From NCBI GenBank assembly GCA_031432545.1, contig JAVKGX010000010.1, forward strand, positions 1 to 61,740: a stretch of DNA of 61,740 bases, read 5' to 3'. This DNA is from Armatimonadota bacterium (GTDB lineage: Bacteria > Sysuimicrobiota > Sysuimicrobiia > Sysuimicrobiales > Sysuimicrobiaceae). Position 1 is the stretch's first letter; each line of letters starts with the position of its first letter. The position numbers and the translations under genes are program-made. This document shows, in pieces, positions 40,754 to 49,764 of the stretch. Below the pieces are notes generated by a model, which ran no database searches, was not told the DNA's origin, and saw nothing but the letters and a program-made list of their open reading frames with translations.

Positions 40754-40951
40754 GTGCCGAAGACGAAGACGCACCAAGGGCTACGCAAGCGCATTCGCGC
40801 CACCGGCGGGGGCAAGCTGATGCGCGGGCGCCAGGGTGGCGGCCACCTCAAGGAGAAGAAGAGCGCCCGTCGCCTGCGACGTCTGGACAGAGAAGTCCCC
40901 GTCGCGAAGGCGGACGCGAAGAGGCTGCGCCGGCTGCTGCCCTACGAGTAG
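40754..40951 (+). CDS. rpmI: 50S ribosomal protein L35
   Basis: This 65-residue protein has the L35 signature MPKTKTHQGLRKRIRATGGGK and KEKKSARRLRRL. Basic and compact, it belongs to the large ribosomal subunit. It starts at GTG 40754 with GGGAGG just upstream, 12 bases after infC. Confidence 0.97.
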   Translation: MPKTKTHQGLRKRIRATGGGKLMRGRQGGGHLKEKKSARRLRRLDREVPVAKADAKRLRRLLPYE

Positions 40952-40984
40952 CGACCGACCCCGCCCAGTTGGAGGTGATCCGCT

Positions 40985-41338
40985 GTGCCGAGAGTCAAAC
41001 GCGGGAAGACGACGCGCGCCCGTCACAAGAAGGTGTTGAAGCTCGCGAAGGGCTACTGGGGCAAGAAGAGCCGCTGGTTCAAGCTCGCCAACCAGTACGC
41101 GATCCGCGCGCTTGCGGCGGCCTACCGCGACCGTCGGCGCCGCAAGCGCGACTTCCGGCGGCTGTGGATCGTGCGCATCAACGCCGCGGCCCGACAGCAC
41201 GGTCTCACCTACAACCGGCTGATCCGGGGGCTGCGCCGCAACGGCGTGGCGATCAACCGCAAGCTCCTGGCGGACCTGGCCGTGCGCGACGAAGCGGCGT
41301 TCGCCGAGGTGGTCAGGCGGGCGCAGGAGAAGCACTGA
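40985..41338 (+). CDS. rplT: 50S ribosomal protein L20
   Basis: This 117-residue protein opens with [20 protein letters not shown] and carries [37 protein letters not shown] and the C-terminal globular part. GTG 40985 is preceded by GGAGGTGATC, almost full complementarity to the 16S tail. L20 is essential for early large-subunit assembly and is the known repressor of this operon in Bacillota and E. coli. Confidence 0.98.
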   Translation: MPRVKRGKTTRARHKKVLKLAKGYWGKKSRWFKLANQYAIRALAAAYRDRRRRKRDFRRLWIVRINAAARQHGLTYNRLIRGLRRNGVAINRKLLADLAVRDEAAFAEVVRRAQEKH

Positions 41339-41377
41339 CGGTTCGGCGGCGCCCTCAGGCCGCAGGCACTGCCGCAG

Positions 41378-42211
41378 GTGCCCCACCCCGAGATGATCAC
41401 GAGCCTGCGCAACCCCCACGTCCTCGCCCTGCGCGCGCTGCTGCGCCCCCGCGAACGGGCCCGGCAGGGCCGCCTCGTCGTGACGGGGCTGCGTCTGATC
41501 GACGCCGCGCTGCGCTACGGCGCGCACGTTGAAGAGGTGCTCGTCGTACCCGGCGTATCCGGACTGGGCGGGTTGCGGGACCGTGCCGCGGCGGCGGGTG
41601 CCGCGGTGGTCTCGGTCTCCGAGCGGGTGATCCGAGCCCTCGCCGACGTCCAGACGCCTCAGCCCGTGGCGGCGGTGGTGCGGACGCCCCCACCGGTGGC
41701 GCTGGACAGCCTCACCTGGTCTCGCCTCGTGGTAGCCGATGGCCTGCAGGACCCCGGCAACCTCGGCAGCTTGATCCGCACCGCCCACGCCGCCGGTTTC
41801 GATGCCCTGGCCCTGACCGAAGGCACCGCAGACCCCTTCAACCCCAAGGCCGTCCGCGCCAGCGCCGGCTCGTGCTTCGCGCTGCCGATCGTGCGGACGG
41901 AGCCGGACGCGCTCCCGCGCGACGCCCACCTCTGGGTCGCGGACGCAAAGGGGGAGGAAGACTATCGGAGAGTTCGCTTCCGGCTTCCGCTGGTGTTCGT
42001 CTTCGGGAGCGAGGGGAGGGGCCCTGCGCATACCTGGGCACGCGCACGCCGCGTACGGATCCCGATCCGCCCCGGTTCGGAGTCGTTGAACGTCACGGCC
42101 GCAGCGGCGGTCTTGCTGTTCACCGCCACAGACGTCGACGCCCGAGGGGCCGGCGTTTACGGTCCGGAAGACCGCCTGCTATACTACGGCCACCGGTTGG
42201 ACCGATCGTGA
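41378..42211 (+). CDS. TrmH/SpoU-family RNA 2'-O-methyltransferase
   Basis: This 277-residue protein has an N-terminal L30e-like substrate-binding part (ITSLRNPHVLALRALLRPRERAR) and a SPOUT catalytic domain. The knot motifs are VVADGLQDPGNLGSLIRTAHAAG (motif 1, quoted in part), FVFGSEGRGP (motif 2) and IPIRPGSESLNVTAAAAVLLF (motif 3). It methylates ribose in rRNA or tRNA using SAM. The rplT-tsnR/ysgA-pheS order is known from Bacillus (ysgA). Start is GTG 41378, with ATG 41393 equally plausible. Confidence 0.93.
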   Translation: MPHPEMITSLRNPHVLALRALLRPRERARQGRLVVTGLRLIDAALRYGAHVEEVLVVPGVSGLGGLRDRAAAAGAAVVSVSERVIRALADVQTPQPVAAVVRTPPPVALDSLTWSRLVVADGLQDPGNLGSLIRTAHAAGFDALALTEGTADPFNPKAVRASAGSCFALPIVRTEPDALPRDAHLWVADAKGEEDYRRVRFRLPLVFVFGSEGRGPAHTWARARRVRIPIRPGSESLNVTAAAAVLLFTATDVDARGAGVYGPEDRLLYYGHRLDRS

Positions 42212-42230
42212 TGCCTGCCGAGGGTCACGG

Positions 42231-42350
42231 ATGATCTGGACCGCGGAGTTCTTCTGGAAGGTGTTCCAGGCGACCGGGGCGGCGTGGGCGTACGTTGTGT
42301 ACCGCCGGTTGCGGCGGGTGAGCCCGCACGGCACGGCGATCTGGAACTGA
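42231..42350 (+). CDS. 39-residue YqzL-like small protein
   Basis: The ATG at 42231 encodes 39 residues with the segment EFFWKVFQATGAAWAYVVYRRL. The W-KVF-xTG-xxxAY-xxY/xxx pattern resembles the YqzL family of very small proteins from Bacillota, whose function is unknown. Position between the rRNA methyltransferase and the pheS leader, and a frame that ends cleanly before the T-box, support it as a gene. The ribosome site is weak (AGGGTC). Confidence 0.5.
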   Translation: MIWTAEFFWKVFQATGAAWAYVVYRRLRRVSPHGTAIWN

Positions 42351-42409
42351 CGGAACCGGTCAGGTCGGCGGCCGACGGTCGAGGGTGTCTGGCGGCCGTG
42401 GGCCGACAG

Positions 42410-42700
42410 GCACGACGGCGACGACGGAGAGAGTACGCGGTCGGGCGTCGGCAGGGAGAGGGGTTGGCGACTGCGAGCCCCTTCGGCGTCCAGGTGCGGA
42501 AGTTCGCTCCCGAGCCGCGGGAGGAAGCCGGGTAGGCGGCCGGTGCCGCCCACGCGGTTGTAGAGCCCGCCGGGTTCGCCCGTGACAGCGAATCGAGAGC
42601 CGCGAACCGGGGAGGTGCAGGTTGTCGCCCGCACGGGTCGCGGAATCAGGGTGGTACCGCGGAGGCGCGCCTTCGCCCTTGAGGCGAAGGCGCGCCTTGT
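42410..42700 (+). promoter_or_regulatory. T-box riboswitch controlling pheST (phenylalanine specifier)
   Basis: The T-box core AGGGTGGTACCGCGG lies at 42648-42662. An AGTA element (42432-42435) and AGGGAG/GGTTGG features upstream resemble Stem I. A UUC triplet at 42503-42505 in GGAAG-TTC-GCTCC is a plausible Phe specifier. The terminator hairpin follows the T-box directly. Uncharged tRNA-Phe would stabilise the antiterminator and turn on pheST. Confidence 0.88.
42664..42699 (+). terminator. T-box terminator hairpin before pheS
   Basis: A perfect 14-bp inverted repeat: GGCGCGCCTTCGCC (42664-42677) and GGCGAAGGCGCGCC (42683-42696) around CTTGA. Only a short T tract (TTGT) follows, so termination may depend on stem strength. 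Confidence 0.75.
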
Positions 42701-42720
42701 CGTTGGGGGAGGAGACGGCG

Positions 42721-43719
42721 ATGGACACGACGGACGTTGCCGCCCGGGCGGAGGAGATCCGGCAGCGCGCCGCTGCAGAGATCGCCGGCGCAACGACGCC
42801 GGAGGCGCTGGAAGGGGTGCGGCGCCGCTACCTGGGGCGGCAGGGAGCGCTCACCGCGGAGCTGCGCGCGCTGCCCGGCCTCCCTCCGCGAGAGCGCGCG
42901 GCGGCCGGTGCCGCGCTGAACGGGGCGAAGGTCTGGATCGAAGCGCAGTTGGACGCGCGCCGCGCGCAGATCGCCGCCGAGGCCGCCGCGGCGCGCCTGC
43001 GTGGGGAGGCGATCGACGTGACGCTGCCCGGGCGCCGCCCGGTGCCCGGGCGCGAGCACGTCCTGGGCCGGATGATCGAGGAGATCAAGGAGATCTTCCG
43101 GTCCATGGGGTTCGAGATCGTCGAAGGGCCCGAGGTGGAGACCGAGGACCACAACTTCCGCCGGCTCAACATTCCCGACGACCATCCCTCCCGCGACGCG
43201 CAGGACTCCTTCTACCTCGATCGCGAGCACCTATTGAGGACTCAGTGCACCTCGGTCGACACGCGGGTGATGCTTCACCGCCGGCCTCCGATGCGCGTGG
43301 TGACCGTGGGACGCTGCTACCGCCGGGATCCGGTGGACGCCACCCACATGCCCGTCTTCCACCAGGTGGACGGCTTCATGGTCGGCGAGGGCATCCGCTT
43401 TTCCGACCTCAAGGGGGTGCTGGCTCAGTTCGCGCGCGAGCTATGGGGACCGGAGGCCCGGACGCGATTCCAGCCCTCGTACTTCCCGTTCACCGAGCCC
43501 AGCGCGGAGACCGCCGTGTGGTTCCGGGGCACCTGGCTGGAGATGGGTGGATGTGGGATGTTCCATCCTCGCGTCCTGGAGATGGCGGGCATCGACCCGG
43601 AGCGCTACACCGCGTTTGCTTGGGGCTGGGGCGTGGAGCGGCCGGCGATGGTCCGCTACGGGATCCCCGACCTCCGCGTGTTCTGGGAGAACGACATGAG
43701 GTTCTTGAGGCAGTTCTGA
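42721..43719 (+). CDS. pheS: Phenylalanyl-tRNA synthetase alpha subunit
   Basis: The protein is 332 residues from ATG 42721, with GGAGG 8 bases upstream. An N-terminal coiled-coil arm is followed by the class II catalytic core: HVLGRMIEEIKEIFRSMGFE, EDHNFRRLNIPDDHPSRD, then motif 2 region VTVGRCYRRDPVDATHMPVFHQV (quoted in part) and motif 3 with GWGVERPAMVRYGI. It charges tRNA-Phe as an alpha2-beta2 complex with PheT. The gene is under T-box control. Confidence 0.97.
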   Translation: MDTTDVAARAEEIRQRAAAEIAGATTPEALEGVRRRYLGRQGALTAELRALPGLPPRERAAAGAALNGAKVWIEAQLDARRAQIAAEAAAARLRGEAIDVTLPGRRPVPGREHVLGRMIEEIKEIFRSMGFEIVEGPEVETEDHNFRRLNIPDDHPSRDAQDSFYLDREHLLRTQCTSVDTRVMLHRRPPMRVVTVGRCYRRDPVDATHMPVFHQVDGFMVGEGIRFSDLKGVLAQFARELWGPEARTRFQPSYFPFTEPSAETAVWFRGTWLEMGGCGMFHPRVLEMAGIDPERYTAFAWGWGVERPAMVRYGIPDLRVFWENDMRFLRQF

Positions 43720-43756
43720 ACGCCGGTGTGGATCGTCTGGCCGATCGGAGGTGCCG

Positions 43757-45832
43757 ATGCGGTTTCCCTGGAGCTGGCTGCTGGACTACGCCGACATCCC
43801 CCCCGATGCGCAGGACGCGGAGATCTGGCGGGATCGATTCCCGATGCTCGGGCTGGGCGTGGAGTCCGTCGAGCGCATCGGCGACGACTGGATCTTCGAC
43901 TTGGAGACGACAGCCAACCGCCCGGACTGGATGAGCGTGGTGGGCATCGCGCGGGAGGTGGCGGCCTCCGCCCGAGGCACCCTCCGCCTGCCGTCCTTCG
44001 AGGTCGTACAGAGCGATCCGCCTGCCTCGGACCTGGCCGCCGTGGAGATCGCCGATCCCTCTCTGTGTCACCGCTACGTCGGCCGCCTAATCGTCGACGT
44101 CACGGTGGGGCCGTCTCCGGCGTGGATGGTAGATCGGCTGGAGAAGTGCGGCGTGCGCAGCATCAACAACGTCGTCGACGTCACGAACTACGTGATGCTG
44201 GAACTCGGCCAGCCGCTGCACGCCTTCGACTACGATCTGCTGGCCGGTGAGCGGGTCATCGTGCGGGCGGCGCGCAGCGGCGAGCGGCTCGTGACGCTGG
44301 ACGGGCGTGAGCACGCGATGTTCGAAGGCGCGCTGGTCATCGCTGACTCCCACGGCCCGGTGGCCCTGGGAGGCATCATGGGCGGTGCCGCGACGGAGAT
44401 CCGGCCGACCACGCGACGCGTGCTGCTGGAGTCGGCGTGGTTTTCGGGTCCGGCGGTCCGTCAGACCGCCCGCGCCCTGGGGCTGCGCACCGAGGGCAGC
44501 GCCCGTCACGAGCGCGGCGGCGATCCCGAGCGCGTGCGCTACGCGGCGGCCCGGGCGGCGCAGCTGATGCGCGAACTGTGCGGCGGGCGGGTGCTGCGAG
44601 GTGAGATCGACGTCTACCCGCAGCCCGATCCCCCGCGCCGCGTTTCGCTCCGCCTGCCCCGCCTGGGGCACGTGCTGGGCACGGAAGTCCCCGAAGCCGA
44701 CGTCGAGGAGATCCTGAGCCGTCTGGGATTCCGGCCGACCCGGCAGGGTGAGCGGATCGTGGTCGAGGTGCCAAGCCACCGGCGGGACGTGGAGCGGGAG
44801 GAGGACCTAATCGAAGAGGTGGCGCGGCTGTGGGGGTACCACCGGATCCCCGAGACGCTGCCCACGGAGGCGATGGCCGTCGGCCACGTGGCGCCTGAGG
44901 TGGAAGGCGAAGCGATCGTTCGGGAGGCCCTGCTGCGTGCGGGGCTGACCGAAGTACTGACCGTCTCGCTGACGCATCCCCGCGACCTCGACCGCATCAG
45001 GGTCCCACCGGACGACCCCCTACGCAACCTGGTGGCGCTGCAGAACCCGCTCACCGAAGAGCACACCCACCTGCGCAGCACCCTGGTCCCCTCCTTGCTT
45101 GCGGTCCTGCAGACGAACCGGACCCGCGGGAACGCAGACGTCCACATCTTCGAGATCGGCCGCGTCTTCCGTAAGGGCGAGCCCGACTGGGGCGAGCGCA
45201 AGATGATCGGGATCGCGCGCATCGGTGGCGTGATCGAGGGGCGGTGGAATCTGCCGCCGGACGTCGTGCAATCGGACTTCTACCACCTGAAGGGATCGGT
45301 CGAAGCCCTGATGGAGGCGTTGAGCCTGCGAGGATGGTTGGTGCGCGCGGAGGCCAGGCCCTGGTTGCACCCGCACCGCGCTGGCTCGCTGTGGATCGAC
45401 GGCGAGCGGGTGGGCTGGCTGGGGGAGGTGCACCCGGAGGTGGCCGAGCGCTACGACCTTCGCGGGCGGGCGTACGTCGCGGAGATCGCGCTGGCGCCAC
45501 TGCTCGCGCGCACGGACCGCAGCCCCCAGTACCGGCCGCTGCCCCGGTACCCGGCGGTGGTCCGCGACCTGGCAGTCGTCGTCGGGGAGTCTGTTCCGTC
45601 GGGCGAGATCCAGCGCATCGTCGCGCAGACGGCGGGGCCGCTGCTGGAAGCCTGCGAGCCGTTCGACGTGTACGTCGGTCACCCGGTGCCCCCCGGCCAC
45701 AGGAGCGTGGCGTTCTCCCTGCGCTTTCGGGATCCTCACCGGACGTTGGAGGCCGCAGAGGTCGACGGCGTGATGGAGCGCATCCGAAAAGCGCTGCGAT
45801 CCTCGCTCGGAGCCCAGATCCGGGGAGCTTGA
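43757..45832 (+). CDS. pheT: Phenylalanyl-tRNA synthetase beta subunit, lacking the N-terminal tRNA-binding OB domain
   Basis: The protein is 691 residues from ATG 43757 (GGAGG 5 bases upstream), versus about 800 in most bacteria. The opening PWSWLLDYADIPPDAQ and LGLGVESVERIG run directly into FDLETTANRPDWMSVVGIARE, skipping the roughly 110-residue EMAP-like OB fold that normally lies between. The B3/B4 editing domain, B5 (RRDVEREEDLIEEVARLWGY) and the C-terminal anticodon-binding FDX-ACB domain (RYPAVVRDLAVVV) are present. Catalysis resides in PheS, so activity is probably retained. It lies 37 bases after pheS. Confidence 0.95.
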   Translation: MRFPWSWLLDYADIPPDAQDAEIWRDRFPMLGLGVESVERIGDDWIFDLETTANRPDWMSVVGIAREVAASARGTLRLPSFEVVQSDPPASDLAAVEIADPSLCHRYVGRLIVDVTVGPSPAWMVDRLEKCGVRSINNVVDVTNYVMLELGQPLHAFDYDLLAGERVIVRAARSGERLVTLDGREHAMFEGALVIADSHGPVALGGIMGGAATEIRPTTRRVLLESAWFSGPAVRQTARALGLRTEGSARHERGGDPERVRYAAARAAQLMRELCGGRVLRGEIDVYPQPDPPRRVSLRLPRLGHVLGTEVPEADVEEILSRLGFRPTRQGERIVVEVPSHRRDVEREEDLIEEVARLWGYHRIPETLPTEAMAVGHVAPEVEGEAIVREALLRAGLTEVLTVSLTHPRDLDRIRVPPDDPLRNLVALQNPLTEEHTHLRSTLVPSLLAVLQTNRTRGNADVHIFEIGRVFRKGEPDWGERKMIGIARIGGVIEGRWNLPPDVVQSDFYHLKGSVEALMEALSLRGWLVRAEARPWLHPHRAGSLWIDGERVGWLGEVHPEVAERYDLRGRAYVAEIALAPLLARTDRSPQYRPLPRYPAVVRDLAVVVGESVPSGEIQRIVAQTAGPLLEACEPFDVYVGHPVPPGHRSVAFSLRFRDPHRTLEAAEVDGVMERIRKALRSSLGAQIRGA

Positions 45833-45904
45833 CAGGCCGCAGGAGCCCGGGGTCTTAGCGAGAAGACTAGACGGACGCCGGTCCAACGGGGAGGCCAGAG
45901 TCGG

Positions 45905-46417
45905 ATGACCTGGATCGACTGGGTCGTTGTGGGACTGGTCTTGCTGATGATCCTGTCCGGGCTCCAGCGCGGACCCGTGCGCGCCTTGCTGGAGAGCGTC
46001 TTCCTCCTGCTGGCGTTTACGGTCACCTCGCTCGTCTACAAGCCCGTCACCCAAGCCCTGTTCACGACGGAGTTTCCCTGGCCGGACTGGGCGGCGATGT
46101 TCACGTTCGCCGGGCTGTTGGTGGTCCTCGTGATCGTGGGCAACTTCCTCACGGCCGCGATCGCAGGGCGGAAGGCGGCGACCGGCGTGAACATCCTGCT
46201 GGGCGGGATCGTCGGCGCCGCCAAGGGCGTGCTGTGGGGCATGGTGTTCTTGGTGTTCGTGCTGGCGGCACCGTTTGCGCCCGCGGTCCGCCAGGACGTC
46301 GAGCGCTCCACCTTCGCATCGTATCTGGCGGACTGGCAGCGCGGCCTGCACCAAGCGGTGGACTCGCTGCTGCCGATCGACGTCCCGGCCCTGGGGCCGG
46401 GCGGGGAGAAGTTCTGA
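45905..46417 (+). CDS. cvpA: CvpA-family membrane protein
   Basis: This 170-residue protein with about four helices starts MTWIDWVVVGLVLLMILSG, then GLQRGPVRALLESVFLLLAF and the later helix LLGGIVGAAKGVLWGMVFLVF, the usual CvpA layout. CvpA proteins were linked to colicin V production and to envelope stress or bile resistance; the role is not defined. Position between pheT and polX is the same as in Bacillus (yshB). Confidence 0.88.
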   Translation: MTWIDWVVVGLVLLMILSGLQRGPVRALLESVFLLLAFTVTSLVYKPVTQALFTTEFPWPDWAAMFTFAGLLVVLVIVGNFLTAAIAGRKAATGVNILLGGIVGAAKGVLWGMVFLVFVLAAPFAPAVRQDVERSTFASYLADWQRGLHQAVDSLLPIDVPALGPGGEKF

Positions 46418-46446
46418 GATGCCGCCCGTCGGCCGGACCGTCGAAC

Positions 46447-48174
46447 ATGAAGAACCTCGAGCTCGCGGCGCTGTTCAATGAGATCGCCGACCTCCTGGAG
46501 ATCAAGGGGGAGTCCACGTTTCGCGTCAACGCATACCGGCGAGCCGCGCGCGCGATGGAAACACTGGGGGAGGACATCGAGGTCCTCGCCGACCGCGGCG
46601 AACTCGAGGAGATCCCGGGCGTAGGCAAGAGCATCGCCGAGAAGATCAACGAGTACCTGCGGACCGGCAAGGTCGCCTACCACCTGGAACTGCTCCGCGA
46701 GCTGCCGCCGAGTCTGCCCAGCCTGATGCGCGTGCCGGGGCTGGGGCCCAAGACCGCGCTGGTCGTCTACGAGAGACTGGGCATCACCACCCTCGACGAA
46801 CTGGAACGGGCGGCGCGCGAGGGGCGGCTGCGGGACCTTCCCCGCATGGGCCCCAAGACCGAGGAGAACATCCTGCGCGGCGTTGAGCAGGTCAAGCGTG
46901 CGGGCACGCGGACGCTGCTGGGCACGGCGCTGCCCCACGCGCAGGAGATCACCGCGCAGCTGCGTCGGCGTCGCGAGGTGCGCGACGTGATGGTGGCGGG
47001 GAGCCTGCGGCGCATGCGCGAGACGATCGGCGACATTGACGTCCTCGTGACCAGCCGCGACCCCGAGGCGACGATGGATGCGTTCGTCGCGCTCCCCGAA
47101 GTCGGGCAGGTGCTGTCCAAGGGTCCGACGCGCAGCAGCGTGATCTTGCGAATCGGCTTGCAGGCCGACCTGCGAGTCGTCGAGCCGGAGGCATTCGGTG
47201 CGGCGCTGCAGTACTTCACCGGCTCGAAGGACCACAACGTCCGGATCCGCGAACGCGCCGTGCGGATGGGCCTGAAACTGAACGAGTACGGCGTCTTTCG
47301 CGTGCGCGACAACAAGCGGATCGCCGGGCGCACCGAGGAGGAGGTCTACGCGGCGGTGAGGCTGCCGTGGATCCCGCCCGAGATGCGCGAGGCCCAAGGT
47401 GAGATCGAAGCCGCCGAGCGGGGGACGCTGCCGGTGCCCGTGTCGCGCGAGGACATCCGGGGCGACCTGCACATGCACACGAAGTGGAGCGACGGCCGGC
47501 ACACCGCCCGGGAGATGGCACAGGCCGCCCAGCGTCTGGGCTACGAGTACATCTGCATCACCGACCACTCGCAGTCGCTGAAGTTCGCCGGTGGGGTCAC
47601 GGTCGCGGACCTCCGCGCGCACGTCGCCGAGGTCCGGGAACTGTCCGACCGCATGGACGGCATCACGGTGCTGATCGGTTCGGAGGTCGACATCCTGCCC
47701 GACGGCGGACTCGATTACCCGGACGACGTCCTGGCCGAACTGGACGTGGTCATCGCCTCGGTGCACAGCCGCTTCAAGATGACCGTGAAGGAGATGACCG
47801 ACCGCATCGTGCGCGCCATGCACAACCCATACGTCACGATCATCGGGCACCCTACGGGACGGTTGATCGGCAGGCGCGACCCCTATGAGGTCGACGTCGA
47901 CCGGTTGATCGAGGCGGCGCGCAAGACGGCTACGATCCTAGAACTCAACGCACAGCCCGACCGGCTCGACCTCCGCGACGCCTACGTGCGGACGGCCTCC
48001 GAGCGCGGCGTCAAGATCGCCATCGGCACCGATGCGCACAGTACGTCGGAGCTTGCGTTCATGGAGTTCGGAGTCGGGACGGCACGCCGGGGCTGGCTGC
48101 GGGCGTCCGACGTGGTGAACACCCTGCCGCTTGGGCACCTGCTCCGCCAGATCCGGCAGAAGCGCGAGGGGTGA
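46447..48174 (+). CDS. polX: Family X DNA polymerase with PHP exonuclease domain
   Basis: The protein is 575 residues from ATG 46447. Helix-hairpin-helix motifs occur in the 8-kDa and fingers region (EIPGVGKSIAEKINEYL; RVPGLGPKTALVVYERL). The nucleotidyltransferase site has VAGSLRRMRETIGDIDVLV (metal-binding Asp pair), and EYGVFRVRDNKRIAG is present. The C-terminal PHP domain begins GDLHMHTKWSDGRHT and includes ITDHSQSLKFA, SVHSRFKM and GTDAHSTSELAF, with the metal ligands expected for 3'-5' exonuclease or AP-endonuclease activity. It functions in gap-filling base-excision repair. The adjacent alkyladenine glycosylase gene fits that pathway. Confidence 0.96.
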   Translation: MKNLELAALFNEIADLLEIKGESTFRVNAYRRAARAMETLGEDIEVLADRGELEEIPGVGKSIAEKINEYLRTGKVAYHLELLRELPPSLPSLMRVPGLGPKTALVVYERLGITTLDELERAAREGRLRDLPRMGPKTEENILRGVEQVKRAGTRTLLGTALPHAQEITAQLRRRREVRDVMVAGSLRRMRETIGDIDVLVTSRDPEATMDAFVALPEVGQVLSKGPTRSSVILRIGLQADLRVVEPEAFGAALQYFTGSKDHNVRIRERAVRMGLKLNEYGVFRVRDNKRIAGRTEEEVYAAVRLPWIPPEMREAQGEIEAAERGTLPVPVSREDIRGDLHMHTKWSDGRHTAREMAQAAQRLGYEYICITDHSQSLKFAGGVTVADLRAHVAEVRELSDRMDGITVLIGSEVDILPDGGLDYPDDVLAELDVVIASVHSRFKMTVKEMTDRIVRAMHNPYVTIIGHPTGRLIGRRDPYEVDVDRLIEAARKTATILELNAQPDRLDLRDAYVRTASERGVKIAIGTDAHSTSELAFMEFGVGTARRGWLRASDVVNTLPLGHLLRQIRQKREG

Positions 48175-48178
48175 GGGC

Positions 48179-48805
48179 GTGTCTGGGGTCCGCAATGCGG
48201 GTGTGCCGGTCATCCTGCGGGTTTTGCCGAGCGCGCTGCAGAGGTCGTTCTTCGCCCGACCGACGCTCGAGGTGGCGCGCGACCTGGTCGGGGCGCTGCT
48301 CATCCGGCAGCTGCCCGATGCCCGGGCTGTCGTGCGAGTGGTGGAGGTCGAGGCGTACCTGGGCCCCGCCGACCCCGCCAGCCACGCGTTTCGCCGTACG
48401 CGTCGCAGCGAGGTGATGTGGGGCCCGCCGGGCACGGCCTACGTGTACTTCTCGTACGGGAACCACTTCTGCCTCAACGTCGTGACCGAGCGCGAGGGCA
48501 CGGCGGGTGCGGTGCTGTTGCGCGCCGGCCAGCCCCTGGCAGGATTGGAGGTCATGGTCCGCTTGCGCGGCACGACCGAGGTGCACCAGCTGTGCAGCGG
48601 ACCCGGCCGTCTGACCCAGGCGCTGGCTATCGACGGATCGTTCAACCGCGCGGATCTCACGCGTCGCGGCGCCCTGTATTTGGCGCGCGGCACGCCGCCG
48701 CATCGCGTGGCGACGTCCCCCCGGATCGGCATCCGCCGCGCCGCCGATCGGCCGTGGCGGTTCTTCGACCCGGACAGTCCGTTTGTGTCGCGGCGGAGGA
48801 CGTGA
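48179..48805 (+). CDS. 3-methyladenine DNA glycosylase (AAG/MPG family)
   Basis: The protein is 208 residues from GTG 48179; the open frame from 48131 would overlap polX. The fold marks are LPSALQRSFFARPTLEVARDLVGALL, VEVEAYLGPADPASHAF (active-site EAY with catalytic Glu), PPGTAYVYFSYGNHFCLNVV and SGPGRLTQALAI. The enzyme removes alkylated purines, making abasic sites for downstream repair. It lies 4 bases after polX and overlaps the next gene by 4 bases. Confidence 0.94.
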   Translation: MSGVRNAGVPVILRVLPSALQRSFFARPTLEVARDLVGALLIRQLPDARAVVRVVEVEAYLGPADPASHAFRRTRRSEVMWGPPGTAYVYFSYGNHFCLNVVTEREGTAGAVLLRAGQPLAGLEVMVRLRGTTEVHQLCSGPGRLTQALAIDGSFNRADLTRRGALYLARGTPPHRVATSPRIGIRRAADRPWRFFDPDSPFVSRRRT

Positions 48806-49755
48806 ACCGCACCCGCGTCCTGCTTTGGTTCGTCGACGGGCTGGGGGTCGGGGAGTGCGATCCCCGGGTGAATCCTGTGGTCCGGGCGCGCACCCCCGGT
48901 CTGGACCGGATGCTGGCCGGGAGGCTGTGCTGGGCCACCCTTCCGGTCCGCAATGGCGGCTGCTGGGCGACCGCCGTGGACGCGACGCTCGGCGTGGTGG
49001 GCCTGCCACAGAGCGCCACGGGGCAGACGGCCCTGCTGACGGGCATCAACGCGGCCGCCCTCCAAGGGCGGCACGTCACCGCGTACCCCACGCGCGCCCT
49101 ACGGGCGCTGCTGGACGAGCACAGCCTGTTCCACCGCGCCCGGCGGGCTGGGTTGCGCGTCGCGTTCGCCAACGCGTTCACCGACGACTACTTCGCGGAA
49201 GTCGAGGGCCGGCGGCGGCACGCGGCGTTCACCTACGCGGCGATATCAGCCGGAATTCCCCTGTGCACGATGGACGCCCTGCGCAGCGGCCGGGCCGCGG
49301 CGATGGACCTGACGAATCAACGGTTCCGCGCGATGGGCCACGACGTACCGCAAGTCGAGCCCGAGGACGCAGGCCGCGCGCTTGCCCGCCTTGCCCGCGA
49401 CTACGATCTGACGGTCTTCGAGTTCTTCCTGACCGACATGGCTGGCCACCGGCGCTGGAACCTCGACCCGGTGGCGGTGGTCGAACGGTTGGATCGTGCC
49501 TTTGGCGCTTCGGTGGAGGCGAGCGACCTCGCCGAGACGCTGATCGTCCTGACGAGCGATCACGGCAACATCGAAGACGGCACCACGGACGTCCACACGC
49601 ACAACCCCGTGCCCCTGGTCGCCGTGGGTGCGCGCGCGGAGCAGGTCGCATCCTCGGTGCGGTCGATCGCCGACGTATCCCCCGCGATCCTGGCGGTCCT
49701 CGAAGCGGGGCAGTCTGCGCCGATCCGTCGCCCCCCGACCGCCGGCGCCTGCTAA
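48802..49755 (+). CDS. Alkaline-phosphatase-superfamily metalloenzyme
   Basis: The protein is 317 residues from GTG 48802, overlapping the glycosylase stop. The N-terminal LLWFVDGLGVGECDP has the first metal-binding Asp. A probable nucleophile region lies in QSATGQTALLTGINAA, TDMAGHRR gives another metal site, and ILTSDHGNIEDGTTDVHTHNPVPL supplies the C-terminal Asp-His-...-His set. This layout matches phosphopentomutase/iPGM-like metalloenzymes annotated as peptidase or metalloenzyme proteins. No cap domain of iPGM size is present, so glycolytic mutase function is unlikely. Confidence 0.85.
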   Translation: MNRTRVLLWFVDGLGVGECDPRVNPVVRARTPGLDRMLAGRLCWATLPVRNGGCWATAVDATLGVVGLPQSATGQTALLTGINAAALQGRHVTAYPTRALRALLDEHSLFHRARRAGLRVAFANAFTDDYFAEVEGRRRHAAFTYAAISAGIPLCTMDALRSGRAAAMDLTNQRFRAMGHDVPQVEPEDAGRALARLARDYDLTVFEFFLTDMAGHRRWNLDPVAVVERLDRAFGASVEASDLAETLIVLTSDHGNIEDGTTDVHTHNPVPLVAVGARAEQVASSVRSIADVSPAILAVLEAGQSAPIRRPPTAGAC

Positions 49756-49764
49756 TCTGAACAC

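Noticed and set aside
42284-42600. Short plus and minus ORFs over the pheS leader
   Set aside because: They overlap the T-box structure and have no family resemblance or ribosome sites.
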